Position numbers and translations under genes: made by a program. A stretch of DNA of 64,000 nt from JBCDCY01 sp039180875 (GTDB lineage Bacteria > Pseudomonadota > Alphaproteobacteria > Rhodobacterales > Rhodobacteraceae), in assembly GCA_039180875.1 (NCBI GenBank), contig JBCDCY010000001.1, positions 744,001 to 808,000 of the forward strand. Reading direction: 5' to 3'. The notes beneath the pieces are model-generated. The model did no database searches. It was not told the origin of the DNA and was given only the letters and a program-made list of their open reading frames with translations. How positions within the stretch are numbered: the stretch's first letter is position 1; every line of letters begins with the position of its first letter. Below are positions 8,193 to 16,779 of this stretch, in pieces.

Positions 8193-8531
8193 TCATGCCA
8201 GCGCCTCGCGCACCTTCTTCGGCAGCTTCGCCCGCACCAGATCGTAGGAGGTCCGCAGCCGCTCCGCCATCTCCGCCTCGTCGATCCGGCCCCAGGGGAT
8301 GCGCACCCAGCTTCGATGGAAATAGGGAGCGCGCTCGGCCCGGCCAACCTCGATGAGCAGGGACGCCGTCTCCACATCTGGCGTCTTCACCGACACGCCG
8401 TCGTTGGCGATGCCGATACAGGCGAACATCTTGCCGCCGACCTTCCAGGCATCGTGCCCGCCGCCCCAGGGATCCGACCACTCGGCCCCGGGGAGGGCGC
8501 CGCAAATCCGGTTGACGTCGTCACGCTGCAT
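8193..8531 (-). CDS. MmcQ/YjbR family protein
   Basis: A 112-residue protein of the MmcQ/YjbR (CyaY-like fold) family: PGAEWSDPWGGGHDAWKVGGKMFACI at the start, split by the family's two-strand turn, and a C-terminal LRTSYDLVRAKLPKKVREAL helix. These proteins have a fold like double-wing DNA-binding proteins but no established biochemical role. A second family member is encoded at 61950. It lies 21 bp upstream of the small membrane protein gene on the same strand and probably heads that three-gene transcript. Confidence 0.88.
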   Translation of the reverse strand: MQRDDVNRICGALPGAEWSDPWGGGHDAWKVGGKMFACIGIANDGVSVKTPDVETASLLIEVGRAERAPYFHRSWVRIPWGRIDEAEMAERLRTSYDLVRAKLPKKVREALA

Positions 8532-8620
8532 CGGCGGAGTCTGCCTCGGGCGGCCCTGCGGGGCAATGGCCGACGCGGCCTCCCCGGCTTGGTGGCGCCC
8601 GGGCGCCGGCGACGCGTCAT

Positions 8621-8675
8621 GGATATTTGGACCAGCAAGAGAGCCGCGATGGCCTTCGCAGTGGCCGAAATATCC
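8621..8675. repeat. GATATTT palindromic intergenic element, copy 1
   Basis: Left arm GGATATTTGGACCAGCAAGA and right arm GGCCTTCGCAGTGGCCGAAA then TATCC form an imperfect stem. The same two arms recur at 14605, 27765, 38898 (inverted) and 56835. This copy lacks the CCTCCGGCGG box found beside three of the others (the third copy has a one-base variant of it), and is the only one placed between divergent genes. Confidence 0.85.
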
Positions 8676-8831
8676 AGTTCGTGGCGCCGGTGCTCCGGCA
8701 GCGATGTCTGACCCGGCGGCGCCCTCATTCGGTCACAGGATCTCCACGTTTGGCCCGGACTGTGCGCCATCGGCGCGGGGCGGGATCGCCAGGCGCCGAG
8801 GTCGATGCGAGAGGGGCGGCCGCGCAATTTC

Positions 8832-8861
8832 TTGACACCCATCGCACCCGCGCCGCCTAAT
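8832..8861 (+). promoter_or_regulatory. Putative sigma-70 promoter of the 8891 gene
   Basis: A consensus TTGACA (8832-8837) and CCTAAT (8856-8861, matching the last four bases of TATAAT) are 18 bp apart. The start codon follows 29 bp later. Confidence 0.5.
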
Positions 8862-8890
8862 GACCGCGGGGCAAATCGTGGAGGTGGACG

Positions 8891-9352
8891 ATGGCACGTC
8901 TTCTCGGCGCACTTGCCGTTCTCGGCGCGATGATGCTTTCTGCCGGGGCGGTGCAGGCCTGCCCGGATTGGCGCCTTGCGGGCCAAGAACTCTACTATAG
9001 CGGGGACGAGCTCTACACGCCGCGCTATCACGGCGTCGTGGCCGGCGGGAACGTGGATCTGCGCAAATGTCGGACGGCTCAGGGCGCGGTCGGCTTCGTC
9101 GCGGCGGCACCGGACTTCGAGCTCTATTTCTCCGGCAGCCGGAACTACACGTTAGAGCTGCGGGTGGTGAGCGAGTGCGACTCGGTCCTGCTCATCAACA
9201 CCGGCAACGCCAACTGGTACTTCGACGACGACGACAACGGCAATCTCGACGCGATGATCCGGCTGACCCGCCCGTCGGAGGGCTGGTACGACATCTGGAT
9301 CGGGGCGCTGGACCGAAATTGCAACGCGCGGCTGGAACTCGAGACGTTCTAG
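8891..9352 (+). CDS. Secreted protein of unknown function with a calcium-loop-like acidic motif
   Basis: A 153-residue protein with a cleavable signal peptide (to about residue 23, AVQA before CPDW). Four cysteines in the mature part (CPDW, RKCR, SECDS, RNCNA) suggest two disulfides. The second half is beta-rich and contains YFDDDDNGNLDAM (about 112-124), which looks like an EF-hand/dockerin-type calcium loop (DxDxNGxxD), followed by GWYDIWIGAL, resembling pre-peptidase C-terminal (PPC) sandwich domains. I do not recognise a named family. It has its own promoter-like sequence and a GGAGGTGG ribosome site. Confidence 0.75.
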   Translation: MARLLGALAVLGAMMLSAGAVQACPDWRLAGQELYYSGDELYTPRYHGVVAGGNVDLRKCRTAQGAVGFVAAAPDFELYFSGSRNYTLELRVVSECDSVLLINTGNANWYFDDDDNGNLDAMIRLTRPSEGWYDIWIGALDRNCNARLELETF

Positions 9353-9384
9353 GCTGGACCGCCGGTCCGGCTGCGCCTGCCTAG

Positions 9385-10557
9385 GTGCGGGCGCACGCGA
9401 CGCTGCCGATCGCGGCCCTTGCCCTGGCCGAACTGCTGGTCTGGGCGGGGCTCTACTACCTTTTCCCCGCGCTTCTGTTGCGGTGGGAGGGGGCGTTCGG
9501 CTGGTCGCGGGGTACGCTGACCGCGACCTTCACCCTGTCCTTGCTGATCGCTGCGGCGTCTGCGCCGCTCTTCGGCCGTCTGGTCGATCGCGGCCATGGA
9601 CGGCAGGTGCTGGCCGGCGGTGCGGCGGCCGGCGCGCTGCTGCTGTTGGCGCTCACTTGGGTGGAGAGCCCCTGGGCCTTTGCCGTCGTCTGGGCCTGTA
9701 TCGGCCTCTGCCTCGGCGCCTGCCTCTATGAGCCGACCTTTGCCCTGGTGACCCGGGCGCGGGAGGGGGCTGCGCGCGACATCGCCCTCATCACCCTGGT
9801 GGCGGGTTTCGCCGGGACCCTCGGCTTTCCGGCGGCGGCGGTGTTGTCCGACTTGGGCGACTGGCGCTTTGCGGCCTACGCCTTCGCGGCGGCGATCCTG
9901 GTCGTCGCCGTGCCGCTTTTCTGGTGGGCCGCGGGCCGTCTCGGATCGGGCGGGGCGTCGGCACCGAAGGTCACGCGTCCGGTCCGCGGGCACCTGCGCA
10001 CGCTGCATTTCTGGCTGCTGGCAGCCTCCTTTCCGGCGCTCGCGCTCTGCCATGGCATCGTGATTGCCCATCTCCTACCGATCCTGGACGAGCGCGGGGT
10101 GGCCCAGGCCACAGCCCTTGCCGCCATCGCGGCCATCGGGCCGATGCAGGTGGTGGGGCGCGTCCTGCTACTCGCCGTGGCACGGCGCGCCTCCAGCCGG
10201 GCCCTGGCGCTCAGCGCCTTTGCCGCGATGGCGGCGGCGCCGCTTCTGCTGGCCGTCGGGGGCACGTCGGCGCTGCTGCTCTTTCTCTTCGCCGGGCTGC
10301 AGGGCATGGCCATGGGGGCGACGACGATCCTGCGCCCGGCGATTGCGGCCGATCTGTTGGGGCGGGGCGCGTTCGGCACCCTCTCCGGCACCTTGGCGGT
10401 GCCCTATCTGGCGGCGGCGGCGCTGGCGCCGATGATCGGCACGGTCCTCTGGTCCGTCGGTGGCTACGACCTGGTGCTCGTCGCCATGGCCGCCCTCGTC
10501 GCCCTCGGCGCGGCGGCCTTCCTAGGCGCGCTCCGCCGCGCGTCGGGTTCGGGCTGA
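9385..10557 (+). CDS. MFS transporter
   Basis: A 390-residue membrane protein with about 12 hydrophobic helices and the loop 2-3 signature GRLVDRGHGRQVL of the major facilitator superfamily. It begins with a GTG at 9385, 32 bp after the upstream stop. The pattern of an ARAHA-like N-terminus and LLLRWEGAFGWSRGTLT resembles the monocarboxylate/oxalate-type MFS group, but the substrate cannot be assigned. The last 36 bp overlap the convergent Nudix gene. Confidence 0.82.
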   Translation: MRAHATLPIAALALAELLVWAGLYYLFPALLLRWEGAFGWSRGTLTATFTLSLLIAAASAPLFGRLVDRGHGRQVLAGGAAAGALLLLALTWVESPWAFAVVWACIGLCLGACLYEPTFALVTRAREGAARDIALITLVAGFAGTLGFPAAAVLSDLGDWRFAAYAFAAAILVVAVPLFWWAAGRLGSGGASAPKVTRPVRGHLRTLHFWLLAASFPALALCHGIVIAHLLPILDERGVAQATALAAIAAIGPMQVVGRVLLLAVARRASSRALALSAFAAMAAAPLLLAVGGTSALLLFLFAGLQGMAMGATTILRPAIAADLLGRGAFGTLSGTLAVPYLAAAALAPMIGTVLWSVGGYDLVLVAMAALVALGAAAFLGALRRASGSG

Positions 10558-10995
10558 GAGCAGGCGGGCGACGAAGGCACGTTCCCCGCTCACGCTCAGG
10601 CGCACGGCCGCTTCGGCGAGCGGCAGCCAGACCGGCTGGTGATCCGCCTCGCTCGGCGCCGCGACGGACCGGCCGGCGGTGCAAAGGAAGACATGGCAGA
10701 TCTTGTGCCCCCATTGGCCATAGTTGCTCATGTAGCAGTAGCGCTGGAAGGCGCCGAGGCGCTGCAGCGGGCGGATGCGCCAGCCGGTCTCCTCCATCAC
10801 CTCGCGGTGCAGCGCCGGCAGCAACCCCTCGCCCGGATCGACGCCACCACCGGGGAGCAGCAGCTCCTCCCCCGCCGCCGGCGTGGCCGCCAGCAGCAGA
10901 TGGTTGCCGCCGGGACGATCGAGGATCACGCCATAGGCACCGGGGCGCGTGCGGTAGCGCACGCCGGGCACGATCCGCTCGCCATACCGCCGCAT
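10522..10995 (-). CDS. Nudix hydrolase
   Basis: A 157-residue Nudix protein with a complete Nudix box (GGGVDPGEGL, then HREVMEETGW), giving the metal-binding REVMEE core. The ATG at 10995 (MRRYGERIVPG) fits the domain start better than the ATG at 11031. The C-terminus (RLSVSGERAFVARLLS) is family-typical. The Nudix fold cleaves nucleoside diphosphates linked to another moiety; the substrate is unknown. It is convergent with, and overlaps, the MFS gene. Confidence 0.82.
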   Translation of the reverse strand: MRRYGERIVPGVRYRTRPGAYGVILDRPGGNHLLLAATPAAGEELLLPGGGVDPGEGLLPALHREVMEETGWRIRPLQRLGAFQRYCYMSNYGQWGHKICHVFLCTAGRSVAAPSEADHQPVWLPLAEAAVRLSVSGERAFVARLLSARTRRAAERA

Positions 10996-11103
10996 GGATG
11001 CTGCTCTGCCATGCGGCCAGCGCAAGGCCAAGGGGTTTCGCCGGCGCGGCCTCTGCCCTATGTGGGGGATCTGCCGACACCGCCACCATCACGGGGCCTG
11101 ACG

Positions 11104-12096
11104 ATGACCAGCGCCGCCCAGATCGCCTGGGACGACATGATCCTGCCCTTTCAACTCGACCGCTCGGATATCCGCGGCCGGGTGGCACGGCTCGACCGGG
11201 CGTTGGAGCAGATGCTGGCGCAGCATGCCTATCCGGCGCCGGTGAGCGCCCTGGTGGCCGAGGCGACGCTGCTGACTGCGTTGATCGGGGAGGCCATCAA
11301 GCTCCGCTGGAAGCTGTCGCTGCAAGTGCGGGGCGACGGCCCGATCCGGCTGATCGCCACGGACTATTTCAGCCCGGAGAAGCCGGGTGAGGCAGCGCGG
11401 ATCCGCGCCTATGCGAGCTTTGACGAGGCCCGGGTGCCGGCGTTTTCCGCCGATCCTCATGACCTGCTCGGCAAGGGCTTCTTCGGCCTGGTGATCGACC
11501 AGGGCTCCGGTACCAAGCCCTATCAGGGCATCACGCCCCTGGCCGGCGGGTCGCTGGCGGCGGCGGCCGAGATCTACTTCGCCCAGTCCGAACAGATCGC
11601 CACCCGCTTTGCCCTCGCCGCGGCAGAGGCCGAGATGCCCGGCGACCGGGCGCGCTGGCGCGGTGGCGGCGTGATGCTGCAGAAACTGCCCGAAAGCCCG
11701 CCGAGGCTGGACGGCGACGGCGGTTCGGGTGAGGCGGGCCTGCTCGCCGCGGCCGACATGCTCGACGGCGACCATGCCGAGGATTGGGAGCGGACGACGA
11801 CCCTCCTCTCCTCGGTGGAGATGCACGAGTTGCTCGGGCCCCACGTGGCGCCCGACCGCCTGCTGATCCGGCTGTTTCACGAGGAGGTGCCGCGGGTCTT
11901 CGACACCCAGGCGATCGCCTTCGGCTGCACCTGCTCGCCGGAGAAGGTGCGCCAGTCGCTGTCGATCTACTCGGCCCGTGACATCGCTCATATGACGACG
12001 GAGGACGGCATCGTCACCGCCGACTGCCAGTTCTGCGGCGCGCATTATGAGTTCGATCCCAAGACCCTGGGCTTCGAGGCGGAGCGCGAGGAGTGA
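11104..12096 (+). CDS. hslO: Redox-regulated holdase chaperone Hsp33
   Basis: A 330-residue Hsp33. The N-terminal dimer domain is followed by the C-terminal redox switch with the CxC (FGCTCSPEKV) and CxxC (ADCQFCGAHYEF) motifs, about residues 275-310, which bind zinc when reduced and unfold on oxidation to activate holdase function. The ATG at 11104 is used; the long upstream frame is a shadow of the Nudix gene. It heads a three-gene cluster with a CoA-type Nudix hydrolase (ATGA overlap) and the CCA-adding enzyme. Confidence 0.95.
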   Translation: MTSAAQIAWDDMILPFQLDRSDIRGRVARLDRALEQMLAQHAYPAPVSALVAEATLLTALIGEAIKLRWKLSLQVRGDGPIRLIATDYFSPEKPGEAARIRAYASFDEARVPAFSADPHDLLGKGFFGLVIDQGSGTKPYQGITPLAGGSLAAAAEIYFAQSEQIATRFALAAAEAEMPGDRARWRGGGVMLQKLPESPPRLDGDGGSGEAGLLAAADMLDGDHAEDWERTTTLLSSVEMHELLGPHVAPDRLLIRLFHEEVPRVFDTQAIAFGCTCSPEKVRQSLSIYSARDIAHMTTEDGIVTADCQFCGAHYEFDPKTLGFEAEREE

Positions 12097-12737
12097 TGGA
12101 CGGCGCCCAACGGGGGCTGACGCTCGCTGAGATCACTGCCGCGGTGCAGGCGGGGCCGGTCGGGCCAAGCTCGGACTACGACCTGAACCCGGCGGTGCGC
12201 GATCTGCTGCCCGCCGGCCGGAAGTTGCGCCCGGCCGCGGTGCTCTGCGCCTTCATCGACCGGCCCACTGGCCCCCAGGTGATCCTGACGCGCCGCTCCT
12301 CAGAGCTGAAGCACCATCCCGGCCAGATCGCCTTTCCCGGCGGCAAGGTCGATCCCACCGATGCCGGGCCCGAAGACGCCGCGCTGCGCGAGACGGAGGA
12401 GGAGATCGGCCTCCCCCGCGCCCAGGTCGAGGTGATCGGCGCCCTCGACCCGCACGAGACGGTGACGGGCTTCACTGTGATCCCCTATGTTGGCGTGGTC
12501 CGCGCCCCCTTCGTGCCGCAACCCGAGGCGGGTGAGGTGGAGGAGGTGTTCGAGGTGCCGGCCGCCTTCCTGATGCAGCCCGGCAGTTACCGAGTGGAGC
12601 GCCGCCGCTGGCGCGGGCAGGACCGGCGCTATTACGTGGCGCCCTGGGGGCCCTACTACGTCTGGGGGGCGACGGCGCGCATGCTCCGCGGTCTGGCCGA
12701 CCGGGTCAGCGCGAGGATCGGCGCGCCATGCGACTGA
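12093..12737 (+). CDS. CoA pyrophosphatase-type Nudix hydrolase (NudL/NUDT7 group)
   Basis: A 214-residue Nudix hydrolase. The family-specific motif LKHHPGQIAFPGGK precedes and merges with the Nudix box (GGKVDPTDAGPEDAALRET, then EEEIGL). This combination marks the CoA/acyl-CoA pyrophosphatase group. It overlaps hslO by ATGA and the cca gene by 10 bp, so the three are co-translated. Pairing of a CoA-Nudix gene with cca is a recurrent alphaproteobacterial arrangement as I recall it. Confidence 0.9.
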   Translation: MMDGAQRGLTLAEITAAVQAGPVGPSSDYDLNPAVRDLLPAGRKLRPAAVLCAFIDRPTGPQVILTRRSSELKHHPGQIAFPGGKVDPTDAGPEDAALRETEEEIGLPRAQVEVIGALDPHETVTGFTVIPYVGVVRAPFVPQPEAGEVEEVFEVPAAFLMQPGSYRVERRRWRGQDRRYYVAPWGPYYVWGATARMLRGLADRVSARIGAPCD

Positions 12738-13882
12738 GCGCCGACTGGCTGACGACCCCGGGGGCTCGGGCGATCCACCAGACGCTCACGGCCGGCGGCC
12801 ATCGCTGTCTGTTCGTCGGGGGCTGCGTGCGCGACACGGTGCTCGACTGGCCCGTCGGCGACATCGACCTTGCCACCGATGCGCGGCCCGAGCGGGTGAT
12901 GGACCTGGCCGAGGGGATGGGCCTCGCCGTCCATCCCACCGGCATCGCCCACGGCACGGTGACCGTGGTGGCCAAGGACCTGGTCTTCGAGGTCACCACC
13001 TTCCGCCGGGACGTGGCGACCGACGGGCGGCGGGCGGTCGTCGCCTTCTCCGACCGGGTGGAGGACGACGCGGCCCGGCGCGACTTCACGCTCAACGCGC
13101 TCTACGCCGAGGCGGACGGAGAGATCGTCGATCCCCTGGGCGGCCTGCCCGACCTTCTGGCCCGCCGCGTGCGCTTCATCGGCGATCCCGCGGCCCGGAT
13201 CCAGGAGGACTATCTCCGCATCCTACGCTTCTTCCGGTTCCACGCGAGCCTCGGGGCCGGACCGATCGACGCCGCGGGCCTCGCCGCGGTGACGGCGCTC
13301 GCTCCGGGGCTCGAGCAGCTCTCGGCCGAGCGGGTGTGGATGGAGATGCAGCGTCTGCTCGCGCTCCCCCGGCCGGCCGAGACGCTGCAGGCGATGCAGA
13401 TGGCCGATGTCCTTGACCGTGTCTTGCCCGGCGCCTCCTGCACGGATCTGGCGGCGCTGGAGGCGGCGGAGGCGGCGCTCGGTGCCGAGCCCGCCCCCCT
13501 CCGCCGCCTCGCGGCCCTCGGGGCGGCGCGCGATCACCTCCGGCTCTCTCGTGCCGAGGCGCGCCATCTGAACCTGATCGCCGCCGCGCGGGAGGAGCCC
13601 CGGGGCCCGGCCGTCCGCGCTGCCCGCTTCGGGGCGGAGGTGGCGATTGATGCTGGCCTGATCGAGGCGGCCGCCGGCGCGGCGCACCCGTCGGGCGCAT
13701 GGCGCGGCGAGATCGCCCGCGGCGCCGCCGCAACCCTTCCGGTGAGCGCCGCCGACCTGATGCCGACCCTTGGCGCCGGCCCCGCCCTCGGCCGGGCGCT
13801 CGCGCGGTTGGCCGAGCGCTGGTACGACAGCGATCTGCGGGCCACCCGGGACGATCTGCTGGCCGCCGACACCGCCGATTGA
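12728..13882 (+). CDS. cca: CCA tRNA nucleotidyltransferase / poly(A) polymerase family
   Basis: A 384-residue class II nucleotidyltransferase. The head domain has the FVGGCVRDTVLDWPVGDIDLAT motif (split: GGCVRD flexible loop and the DID metal-binding carboxylates), followed by TGIAHGTVTVV, RRDFTLNALYA and EDYLRILRFFRFHA, which is the RRD and ERxxxE-like neck region. It repairs or adds the CCA end of tRNAs. The start overlaps the preceding Nudix gene by 10 bp. Length is normal for the alphaproteobacterial form. Confidence 0.93.
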   Translation: MRLSADWLTTPGARAIHQTLTAGGHRCLFVGGCVRDTVLDWPVGDIDLATDARPERVMDLAEGMGLAVHPTGIAHGTVTVVAKDLVFEVTTFRRDVATDGRRAVVAFSDRVEDDAARRDFTLNALYAEADGEIVDPLGGLPDLLARRVRFIGDPAARIQEDYLRILRFFRFHASLGAGPIDAAGLAAVTALAPGLEQLSAERVWMEMQRLLALPRPAETLQAMQMADVLDRVLPGASCTDLAALEAAEAALGAEPAPLRRLAALGAARDHLRLSRAEARHLNLIAAAREEPRGPAVRAARFGAEVAIDAGLIEAAAGAAHPSGAWRGEIARGAAATLPVSAADLMPTLGAGPALGRALARLAERWYDSDLRATRDDLLAADTAD

Positions 13883-13960
13883 CAGACCGGGGCGGCGCCG
13901 GCAGGCTCCGATAAAGGTCATGCTTAGTGACCTATCCGACTGCCTCTCGGACGACGCCGA

Positions 13961-14563
13961 ATGCCCTGGGACACCCTGCTCACGCTATTCGCCATCGCCT
14001 CGGCCTCGACCTGGACGCCGGGGCCGAACAACGCACTGCTCGCCGCTTCCGGCGCCAATTTCGGCTTTCGCCGCACCGTTCCCCATGCCCAGGGCGTGAC
14101 CTGGGGCTTTCCGCTGATGTTCTTCGCCATTGCCCTCGGCCTCGGCGAGATCTTTCAGCGCGAGCCCCTGGTGGCGGAGGTCTTGCGCTGGCTCGGCGCC
14201 GCGATCCTGGTGTGGTTCGCTTGGCGCATCGCCACCGCGGGCCGGGCCGGGGCCGGTACACGTCGCGGCCGGCCCTTCACTTTCGTCGAGGCCGCGGCCT
14301 TTCAGTGGATCAACCCCAAGGCCTGGGCGATGTGCATCGCCGTCTCCACCCAGTTCGTCACCGGCTCCGCCCCGGTGCGGGAGGCGCTGATCTGCGCCGC
14401 CGCCTACGCCCTGGCCGGCGGTCTCTCCTCCCACGCCTGGGCCGGGTTCGGCGCAAGCCTGCAGCGGGTGCTGCTCGTGCCCGGCCGCCTGCGCCTCTTC
14501 AATCTCACCATGGGGGCCCTGCTGCTCGGCTTCGTCGTGCTGCTGATCGCCGACCGGGGCTAG
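13961..14563 (+). CDS. LysE/RhtB-family amino-acid exporter
   Basis: A 200-residue inner-membrane protein with five to six hydrophobic segments. The N-terminal TWTPGPNNALLAASGANFG is the family signature (PGPN). Residues around WINPKAWAMC are the second conserved block. Members export amino acids or derivatives; the substrate is unknown. The 78-bp gap from cca shows no clear terminator, so it may be read through. Confidence 0.88.
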   Translation: MPWDTLLTLFAIASASTWTPGPNNALLAASGANFGFRRTVPHAQGVTWGFPLMFFAIALGLGEIFQREPLVAEVLRWLGAAILVWFAWRIATAGRAGAGTRRGRPFTFVEAAAFQWINPKAWAMCIAVSTQFVTGSAPVREALICAAAYALAGGLSSHAWAGFGASLQRVLLVPGRLRLFNLTMGALLLGFVVLLIADRG

Positions 14564-14594
14564 GACCCGGGGATCGCACCGAAAGCGTCTCATG

Positions 14595-14658
14595 CCTCCG
14601 GCGGAGATATTTAGGCCAGCAAGAAAACCCTATGGCCTTCGCATTGACAGAGATATCC
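14595..14658. repeat. GATATTT palindromic intergenic element, copy 2, with CCTCCGGCGG box
   Basis: CCTCCGGCGG (14595-14604) is followed by AGATATTTAGGCCAGCAAGA and, after a loop, GGCCTTCGCATTGACAGAGA then TATCC. It lies between the convergent LysE-type and GGCT-like genes, where a bidirectional terminator is expected. Confidence 0.85.
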
Positions 14659-14688
14659 AAGGCCATCCGTCTGCAGCGGGCATGGCGC

Positions 14689-15276
14689 TCAACCCGGAGA
14701 GAGCCCCTGCCACCACCCGTCCGCCGCCAACGCCTGGCGGAGCGGCGTCTGGGTTCCGGCGGGGGCGTTCTGGATGTAGCGATGGGCCTCTTCCAGGTTC
14801 TCCCCCGCGAGGGTGCGAAGGTAGGCCTGGGCCGCCTGCAGGCTGAAGGTCTGCCCGGTGGTCTCCGCGAAGTTCGGGCGGAGATCGGTCCAGACCGCGC
14901 CGTCCCAGCCGGTGCGGCGGCACCAGCCGGCGACCAGCGCCGCGATCTCTGCCCGGCCGGCGCTGTCTCCGGCAATATCGACGGCACCGATCAGGTCGAG
15001 CGGTGCTCGCTCCCGCGCCGCGAGATCGGCAGCGGCGTCGGCCAGGCGCCCGCGGCGGGAGCGGATCACGTGGGTCGGGCAATCCACCCCCACCGCCGGG
15101 TCGATGCAGACCACCAGACCCATCTTGCGCTTGGCCGAGATCCGGCTGAATTCGAGCGGCAGAACCGGCCCGGCGGTCATCGCCCAGTCGCCGGTCACGT
15201 GGGGGGCCAGCACCTCCAGGTCCCAGATCAGCGAGCCCCAGCCGATGATGGCGATGGATCGGCCCGGATCAGCCAT
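14689..15276 (-). CDS. Gamma-glutamylcyclotransferase-like fold protein
   Basis: A 195-residue protein starting MADPGRSIAIIGWGSLIWDL. The GWGSLIWD strand-turn near the N-terminus resembles the GSL substrate-loop motif of gamma-glutamylcyclotransferase-fold proteins. The rest (PLEFSRISAKRKMGLVVCID, then WDGAVWTDLRPNF) I do not recognise from a characterised enzyme. The start is the ATG at 15276, since upstream in-frame sequence antisense to the DM13 gene is not conserved-looking. Convergent with the LysE-type gene through repeat copy 2. Confidence 0.6.
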   Translation of the reverse strand: MADPGRSIAIIGWGSLIWDLEVLAPHVTGDWAMTAGPVLPLEFSRISAKRKMGLVVCIDPAVGVDCPTHVIRSRRGRLADAAADLAARERAPLDLIGAVDIAGDSAGRAEIAALVAGWCRRTGWDGAVWTDLRPNFAETTGQTFSLQAAQAYLRTLAGENLEEAHRYIQNAPAGTQTPLRQALAADGWWQGLSPG

Positions 15277-15397
15277 CGGTTGCGATAGCGTACGGAGCGT
15301 GAACACAATCGCGTGAACGTCCCGGATGACCGTTGCGCAGCCCATGGTCCGGGGCGTTTGCAGGAGGGACCGGTCGACAGTCTGGAGACAGTTCAAC

Positions 15398-15868
15398 ATG
15401 CCTCGCCATCGCCTCTTCGCCCCGCTTGCCGCTCTGGCGCTCGTCAGCCTCGGCGCCTGCGCCAGCCTCAACACCACCGATCCGGTGGTCGCCGGGGTCG
15501 ATGCCATCAACGATGTCGGCGCTCTCGCCCAGTCGATCGCGGCCGACGGCACCGTGACGGCGGTCGGCACATTCACCGGCGACAGCGATCACATCACCAC
15601 CGGCGCCGTCGCGGTCTCCCTGCATGAGGGGCAGTGGCTGATCACTTTGAGCGACGAGTTCTCCCTCGACGGTGCGCCCGATCCGAAGGTGGCGCTCGGC
15701 ACGCCGGACTACGATCCGAACTCGATCCTCGGCGAATTGCAGATGCTCGAGGGGCGGCAGGTCTACGTGCTGCCCGCCGGGCTTAACATCGGCAACTATG
15801 ACCGCGTCTGGATCTGGTGCGAGGAGTTCAACGTGCCCCTCGGCCACGCCGATCTCTCCTTGATCTAG
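15398..15868 (+). CDS. DM13-domain lipoprotein
   Basis: A 156-residue lipoprotein: signal peptide ending LGAC (Cys21), then a DM13 domain with the expected VGTFTGDSDHITTGAVAVS start, a middle strand reading WLITLSDEFSLDGAPDPKV and the C-terminal NYDRVWIWCEEFNVPLGHA motif. The Cys in VWIWCEEF is the conserved DM13 cysteine, proposed for redox or electron-transfer roles. The ATG at 15398 has GGAG 10 bases upstream; the longer frame adds an unlikely N-terminus. It is divergent from the GGCT-like gene and convergent with hemF. Confidence 0.88.
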   Translation: MPRHRLFAPLAALALVSLGACASLNTTDPVVAGVDAINDVGALAQSIAADGTVTAVGTFTGDSDHITTGAVAVSLHEGQWLITLSDEFSLDGAPDPKVALGTPDYDPNSILGELQMLEGRQVYVLPAGLNIGNYDRVWIWCEEFNVPLGHADLSLI

Positions 15869-15882
15869 GTCCGTTTCGCCCC

Positions 15883-16779
15883 TCACGGCCATTTGGCGAT
15901 GGGGGGCAGGGACATCAGCACGGCCTCCGGATTGTGCCCGGTCTGGAGGCCGAATTGCGTGCCGCGGTCGTAGACCAGGTTGAACTCGGCATAGCGCCCG
16001 CGCTTGACGAGTTGCCAGTCGCGGTCGGCCTCCGTCCAGGGCTCGTCGCGCCGGCGTTCGGTGATCGGCAGGAAGGCGTCGAGGAAGGCGCGGCCCACGT
16101 CCTGGGTGAAGGCGAAATCGGCCTCCCAGTCCGACGTGCACAGATCGTCGTAGAAGATGCCGCCGACGCCGCGGGCCTCGCCCCAGTGGCGGATCATGAA
16201 GTACTCGTCCGCCCAGGCTTTGAAGCGGGGGTAGTAGCCCGCGTCGTGGCGGTCGCAGGCCACGCGGAAGGTGTCGTGGAAGAAGGCCGTGTCTTCCTCC
16301 ACCTCCACCATCGGATTGAGGTCGGAGCCGCCGCCGAACCACCAGGCGCCGGGGGTCCAGAACATCCTTGTGTTCATGTGCACGGCCGGCGTCTTGGGTG
16401 ACTGCATGTGGGCGACCAGGCTAATGCCCGAGGCCCAGAAGCGGGGATCCTCGGCCAGGCCCGGGATCTCCTTGCGCGCACTGAGCGCCCGTTGGGCCTG
16501 AGCGCCTAGCACGCCGTAGACCTCTGAGATGTTGACGCCCACTTTCTCGAACACCCGGCCGCCGCGCATCACCGACATCTCGCCGCCGCCCTGATCGCCC
16601 TCGCCTTCGCCGGCGCGCTCCGTCCGCTTGCGGCTGAACCGGCCAGGCGCGAGGGCGGCGTGGGGGCCGCTGGTCTGGCTGTCTTCGAGCGCCTCGAAGG
16701 CGGCGCAGATCCGGTCGCGCAGCTCCGTGAACCAGGCGGCCGCACGGGCCTTTTCGTCCTTCATCGGCTCATCCAGCAT
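15883..16779 (-). CDS. hemF: Oxygen-dependent coproporphyrinogen III oxidase
   Basis: A 298-residue HemF, the usual length. Diagnostic blocks are NTRMFWTPGAWWFGGGSDLN (about 114-133), a DRHDAGYYPRFKAWADEYF run, RGVGGIFYDDL and the C-terminal GRYAEFNLVYDRGTQFGLQT followed by GHNPEAVLMSLPP. It decarboxylates coproporphyrinogen III to protoporphyrinogen IX with O2 in heme synthesis. The ATG at 16779 has GGGAG 7 bases upstream; another ATG lies five codons in. The longer frame into the divergent 17008 gene is a shadow. The 228-bp divergent gap contains a Zur-like palindrome closer to the other gene. Confidence 0.96.
   Translation of the reverse strand: MLDEPMKDEKARAAAWFTELRDRICAAFEALEDSQTSGPHAALAPGRFSRKRTERAGEGEGDQGGGEMSVMRGGRVFEKVGVNISEVYGVLGAQAQRALSARKEIPGLAEDPRFWASGISLVAHMQSPKTPAVHMNTRMFWTPGAWWFGGGSDLNPMVEVEEDTAFFHDTFRVACDRHDAGYYPRFKAWADEYFMIRHWGEARGVGGIFYDDLCTSDWEADFAFTQDVGRAFLDAFLPITERRRDEPWTEADRDWQLVKRGRYAEFNLVYDRGTQFGLQTGHNPEAVLMSLPPIAKWP

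Larger units (their letters stand above)
8532..8890. other. Intergenic region between divergent genes
   Basis: A 359-bp stretch without a convincing gene. It holds one copy of the GATATTT palindromic element (8621-8675) and a promoter-like pair for the next gene (8832-8861). The frames crossing 8676-8830 are Arg/Pro-rich shadows without a family match that I can recognise. Confidence 0.6.

Noticed and set aside
14130..15288. Plus-strand frame across the GGCT-like gene and LysE
   Set aside because: It reads through two genes in the wrong frame and through repeat copy 2. The GGCT-like frame on the minus strand has a better start and composition.
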